NCBI GenBank assembly: GCA_001662425.1
Contig: BDDC01000085.1
Coordinates: 1 to 12,668 of the forward strand
From: Chlamydomonas sphaeroides
Taxonomy: Eukaryota > Chlorophyta > Chlorophyceae > Chlamydomonadales > Chlamydomonadaceae
Length of the DNA: 12,668 nt
Reading direction: 5' to 3'
Part shown: in pieces, positions 9,087 through 12,668 of the stretch
Position numbering within the stretch: position 1 is the first letter of the stretch
How the letters are laid out: every line of letters begins with the position of its first letter
The notes under the pieces: model-generated
What the model was told of the DNA's origin: nothing
Database searches by the model: none
The model's input: only the letters and a program-made list of their open reading frames with translations
Made by a program: the position numbers and the translations under genes

Positions 9087-9206
9087 ATGGATGAATTTAC
9101 GGATTCGCAGGCTCGCAGGTTCAGGGGTTCGTTGTTTTTTTATTCATTGGGTTCCGAAGCAGCCTGCGATCTCGTACCGGACTCGAAGACTGAACGGCTC
9201 GTGTGA
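9087..9206 (+). pseudogene. 39-codon ORF, possible remnant of a retroelement Gag-like protein
   Basis: The frame ATG to TGA starts MDEFTDSQARRFRGSLFFYS and includes LGSEAACDLVPD. The pattern of a polar helix, then hydrophobic LFFY, LG-E and an L-PD turn recalls Ty3/gypsy Gag N-terminal regions of green algae. The resemblance is by eye only and no other element part is visible. A CGTCGCAG acceptor-like site lies directly upstream, so it could instead be an exon of an unrecognised gene. Confidence 0.2.
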
Positions 9207-9683
9207 GCAGGGGACAGGAGCCTCGTGCACAGGAAAGTCTGGCTGTGGCACGCCGTGGCAGGCGCGGGCTGGCGCCGGAAGGTGCCAGGCAGGCAGGCGC
9301 GGCCCCCAGAACGCTGCCGCGCTGCCGCCGTGGGCAGGCCGCCGTGGCGAAGCCATGGGCGGGGGGCGAGGACTCGACTCTGTGTGGCGCGATGCTCAGC
9401 GAGCACCGAGCCTTTGCGCCTACACGTTGTGCATATTTGTGCATGTGTTTTAACGATTGACGTCTCACGCAGTTCGCAGAAAGTTGTTGGGTTGTTACCC
9501 GCAACTGGACTTCCCTAACTGTCCACCACGAATCCGCGACCTATGCGCGAGGATCTGCGCAAGGTGTGCATTCACATATGTGCCATCAAGCACACGCCAT
9601 CGGCCCTGAAGTTACGCAGCTCAGCCGGGCAGGTACGATTCTCGGCGTAGCTGAAACCTGTGAACACTTGCCCCAAGAAATGC

Positions 9684-9693
9684 ACATATTATC
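9684..9693 (+). promoter_or_regulatory. Possible core promoter AT-rich element for the SRCR gene
   Basis: CATATTAT-like sequence lies about 45-50 nt before the ATG at 9737, which itself has a good start context (AGCAATGGC). A TSS between them would make a very short 5' UTR. Weak, position-based call. Confidence 0.2.
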
Positions 9694-9736
9694 TGCATGA
9701 CATTCCTGTGCGTGGTCATCGTAAGCATAGGCAGCA

Positions 9737-12507
9737 ATGGCAAGAGCGCCACGCCTGCTGTCCGCCGCTTTCTTGATAGTAAGACTGGCAGCCATAGCTC
9801 GAATAGCACTTATCAGCACAACCTCGCATGTTGCCGTGGCTCAGCAGCAAACGTCATGTAAGACGGAAGCGGGCCAACGCTGCTGGGCGGACCTGTTGTC
9901 GTTGTTCGCCTACTGTAGAAAGCGAGACGGCTTCACGTGCACATGCAGACAATGTTCGCTTGGTCAACGACTACGCGCCTGCGGGCCTGCCTGTCGGCGC
10001 GCTCTTGGAGGGGCGAGTTGAGCTCGCTCCCATCATCAATACAACATCGTGGGGGCTCCTTTGCAGGTGTGCTGGAAGTGAGGTCCACAGCCATTGGACG
10101 GGGCACGGCAGCGGATAAGCAATTATGATGAAAGCGGCGGCCATGCATGCGCATGCGTACGTGCTGCAACGTGCAAAAACCAGTGTTGCTGCCATGATGC
10201 CCATGATTTGCCCGCTGCCCCAGTGACGGCTTCACGGATCAGGTGCGGTTGCTACTCTGCGCCGGTGGCTGCAGTTTCTATTCTAACCCGGCCTGCCCCC
10301 GTCCAGCCTACCCTGTCCAGCCCCCGAGCCCCCACGCCGCCTTCATGCCCTACCGCTGCTCTGGCCTTGTGCTCTCCCGGTTGGAAATTGGCCCTTGAGA
10401 AGGACCCCCCACCCCCAGTGGGCTTCCCGTGCCTTTAACCCCTCCCCTTCCCACCCACCCCGGACCCGCAGGATGCAGTGGTCATCTGCCGGCAGCTGGG
10501 CTTGCCGACACGAGGTGGGGGCGTGGCGCCTGCGAGCGAGCCGTTCGCGTGGGGTCGAGGGCGCTGCATCTGCATGTGGGGGGCTCCTCACGGGGGCAGA
10601 GGACGGGGGAGGGCGCGTGGGGTGATCATGTGCGTGCCAAGCGCCGTACAGTGTACCCCGAGGTCCGCGCTGCAGCACCCCGCGCGCGCGCAGTCGGCTG
10701 GTGGCACCGAGCCAGGGCTGACACGACGGAGTAGGGCGCAGCCGAGGGAGCAGGACGAGCGGCGAAGCGGACGCGACGTCGCACCCAGGAAGGGGAACGG
10801 GGCAAAGTTCCAAGCCGGCCCGCGTCCTCTGCCTCTGTCCTACCGGCCGCCGCCCGACCATGGGGACGGCAGTCCTCGCGGCAGCCGCCGCCCAGCTAGC
10901 CGCCAAGCCAGCAGGCAGGGACCTCCCTGGCCGGCACGTCCGCCCAAACCACCGCCACGCCTCCGCTCCGCTTGCTACTGCCATGGTCTGGGCGACCCGT
11001 GTACGCGGTCAGCCGTGGCAGCAGCCCCTGCCGCCTCCGGGCCCCGTCCGGGCGTCGGTTTCGGCGCCACCTCCCGGTCACCGCCGCAATGCGCCGCTCG
11101 GCGTTGCGGGCGCACGTGGGGTTGACGACGCGACGGGGCGGGCAGCTCCCTTGCTCCCGCCTCCCGGTGTGCATGTGCGCATCGTGGACCGCTCGCTCGC
11201 GCCATCCCGCCGGCATACCTCGCACACTGGCACTGCCTGTGCATGGCCGCGTCCACCAGCGCGCGCATGTTTGCTTGGGCCTGTAGCCGCTCCGCCCCTG
11301 CTCCTCCATTTCAAAGTCGCCCCACCACCCCCCATACAGGCGCCAAGGCCGTGTTCCGGGCCTGGCTAAGCTACAAGCGAGGCGGGCCCTGGGGGAGCGG
11401 CAGCCTCAGCATCAGCTCGTCGGCGGCCCTGGTGCGTGCCGCGCCAAGCCGTAAAATGCGGCAGAGTCTCGATAATATTCATACTCCTTGTAGCTTAAGT
11501 ATGTATATCATAACATTCAGCTCGTTGGCGGCCCCGGTGCATGCTGCTGTGCCGTGCCGCTTTTGGCAAAGGGCCGGCTGGCATCGTCGCCACGCCCCCC
11601 AGCCACTCAGCAGTTCCCACATGTGGCGCGGCCGTCCGTCACTCGGCGGTTCCTCCGCACGGCGTGCCCGCGTCAGCCGGCCTCCGAAGCGCGTCCGCGT
11701 CACCCTCGGGCCGTTGGGACAGCTAGCCGCGGAGCTCACACGTGACGCGCCTGCCTGCGCTCTGATGCCCGCCCTCGTGTCATAACCAATAGAATTGGTA
11801 TAGCCTAGCTATCGAGCCGAATCGTCACTTCGTCGGTGTCTCGATGGGCTCCATGTATGGTATGAGATGCGGGCGCTGCTGCACGCAGGCCTACCTGGAC
11901 GCCACGGACCCGCCCGTCACCGTCACGCGGCTGGGCTGCCGCGGCGACGAGGCCAGCCTCAACACAGCCAGCTGCAGCAAGGACACCAGCGCGGCCGCCC
12001 TGGCTGCCTGCAACCGCGCCATGCAAGTGGGCGTGCAGTGCTTCGAAGGTGCGACCGACACATGCAGCCCGCCCGCCCCGCGCGCGTCCGCCTGCTGCGT
12101 GTGGTATTGTGGTTCATCGTCTCAGCGCCGCCCGCGCGTGCGGTGGATGATCGTGTGTGTCTGTCTCGGCCGCGGGGCGGGGACGCCGAGTGTGGGTGCG
12201 GCAGCTGTCCTAGCGCGCCCCATGGCTTGCCTCGGGCGACTGACCTGCCCTGCCAACCTCTGGAACATGGGACGGCTGGGAACCTCACGCCTCATCCTAC
12301 CCCTCCTCCCGCACGCGCCCTGCTCGCCGCGGGCAGCGCATGTGCCGAGCGAGCCCTTACTTCGCATGCCGCCTGGCGCGCCCCTTACTTCCTCCCTCCC
12401 TCCACCGATCCATGCACCCAGAGGAGAACGCGGTGCGCCTGGTGGCCAACGGCGTCACGACCGCCATTGGAACGGCAGCCGCTGCTGCAGCCGAGGGGCG
12501 CGTCGAG
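9737..12507 (+). CDS. Secreted or membrane SRCR-domain protein, 5' part (continues past the right edge)
   Basis: Inferred exons: 9737-9857, 9949-10066, 10224-10242, 10472-10514, 11340-11431, 11889-12048 and 12422-12507 or 12519. Residues 1-35 are a signal peptide: MARAPR, a hydrophobic core, then cleavage-like AVA|QQQ. Residues 41-184 form one SRCR domain: NVRLVNDYAPAG, EGRVEL, WGLLC79, SDGFTDQ, DAVVIC92RQLGLPTR, VTRLGC148RGDEASL, C160, C172 and MQVGVQC182. That is the six-cysteine group A pattern, expected to form three disulphides. Phase-1 introns flank the domain, as usual for SRCR. A second SRCR begins at residue 187 (NAVRLVANG, EGRVE). Green algae have many such extracellular proteins, likely surface or matrix binding molecules; the ligand is unknown. 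Exon 5's donor is the least certain border, because the C92-C148 spacing is longer than usual. Confidence 0.85.
10224..10242 (+). other. 19-nt microexon of the SRCR gene
   Basis: CCCAG|TGACGGCTTCACGGATCAG|GTGCGG. With AG from exon 2 it reads S-D-G-F-T-D-Q, exactly the residues expected between WGLLC and DAVVICRQLG in an SRCR domain. Phases fit on both sides (2 in, 0 out). Confidence 0.85.
10515..11339 (+). other. Intron 4 of the SRCR gene (825 bp)
   Basis: It lies between CGAG|GTGGGG and CCATACAG|GCGCC. Open frames inside it (10860-11369 plus, 10896-11309 minus) are Pro/Arg/Ala-rich without domains. The flanking exons join seamlessly as LPTR-GAKAVF, so no exon is missing here. Confidence 0.65.
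11412..11544 (+). repeat. Duplicated exon-5 end plus donor, 105 bp apart
   Basis: The segment 11412-11439 contains the last 20 nt of exon 5 and the donor CTG|GTGCGT. It recurs at 11517-11544 with 25 of 28 identical positions, including a donor-like CCG|GTGCAT. The spacing is 105 nt (35 codons) and the frame between the copies is open. The middle, about 11453-11516, is conspicuously AT-rich. Confidence 0.75.
11432..11888 (+). other. Intron 5 of the SRCR gene (457 bp)
   Basis: CTG|GTGCGT donor to GCACGCAG|GCC acceptor, phase 0 at both ends. It holds the diverged copy of the exon 5 end and the AT-rich block. Nothing else is recognised in it. Confidence 0.55.
12049..12421 (+). other. Intron 6 of the SRCR gene, between SRCR domains (373 bp)
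   Basis: GAAG|GTGCGA donor to GCACCCAG acceptor, phase 1, the classic inter-domain phase for SRCR modules. It has a pyrimidine-rich 3' part. Open frames across it carry no recognisable protein. Confidence 0.7.
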
Positions 12508-12668
12508 GTGCGCGGGTCGGTGCGGGTCGCGGCACCCTCGCTCGCACGGCCGCTGCATGACTTGCTCCGGGCGGGACCTCCTCGCGTCCCTGCATGCCCA
12601 TGTGTGTGTGTTCCAGTGTTAGGTAGCACAGAACCCCACACGCGGCACAGCACGCCCCGGGTAGAGTG

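Larger units (their letters stand above)
7601..9736. other. Intergenic stretch with no convincing gene; possible decayed mobile-element debris
   Basis: This region has mixed composition and several short open frames, such as 8020-8448 plus and 7918-8154 minus, none with a recognisable domain. A 13-bp direct repeat GGCAGGCGGGGAA occurs at 8526-8538 and 8550-8562. Two hairpins lie at 8597-8618 and 8674-8692. One splice-bordered open segment (8912-8998, CCACAG before and GTGAGT after) encodes GCVMGLGWDARRQWQFIGLW. I could not join it in phase to neighbours. It may be a fragment of a lost gene or element, or chance. Confidence 0.35.

Noticed and set aside
9854..9860. TGTAA at 9857-9861 as a polyadenylation signal
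   Set aside because: It coincides with the T|GTAAGA donor of SRCR exon 1, where the phase-1 join to 9949 is strongly supported by the protein.
10343..10984. 213-codon minus-strand frame
   Set aside because: It lies opposite SRCR exon 4 and intron 4, and is Arg/Pro/Ala-rich without motifs.

Overview
This window looks like nuclear DNA of a green alga, most likely of the Chlamydomonas/Volvox type. The evidence is strong GC bias, genes cut into short exons by introns with G|GTGCG- or G|GTGAG-type donors and pyrimidine-CAG acceptors, Gln/Ala/Gly-rich proteins, and a TGTAA motif placed as a polyadenylation signal. No bacterial operon, CRISPR array, rRNA or tRNA was found. No splice site has transcript support. 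All were inferred from consensus, phase bookkeeping and protein logic.

Three genes are supported. (A) 52-646, minus strand: the first two coding exons of an unidentified protein that runs off the left edge. (B) 2377-6980, plus strand: seven exons whose lengths sum to 3219 nt (1072 aa plus stop), encoding a RING-like plus TRAF-type zinc-finger protein with a very long Gln/Ala/Gly-rich tail, a probable E3 ubiquitin ligase or adaptor. (C) 9737 to the right edge, plus strand: a secreted or membrane protein with a signal peptide, one complete six-cysteine SRCR (scavenger receptor cysteine-rich) domain spread over six exons, one of them only 19 nt, and the start of a second SRCR domain.

Between A and B (647-2376) lies a divergent spacer with TATA-like elements but no convincing gene. 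After B comes an approximately 620-nt 3' UTR ending near TGTAA at 7596-7600. Then about 2.1 kb without a convincing gene (7601-9736) holds two perfect short hairpins, small direct repeats and a 39-codon ORF with a weak retroelement Gag look.

The three genes show no sign of working together; this is ordinary eukaryotic gene order. The most unusual signal is in the introns. In genes B and C the 3' end of an exon, together with its 5' splice site, is repeated inside the following intron. In both cases the offset (81 and 105 nt) is a multiple of three and the intervening sequence is open, so a longer in-frame exon is possible. This resembles intron gain by AGGT-segment duplication, or a source of alternative donors.
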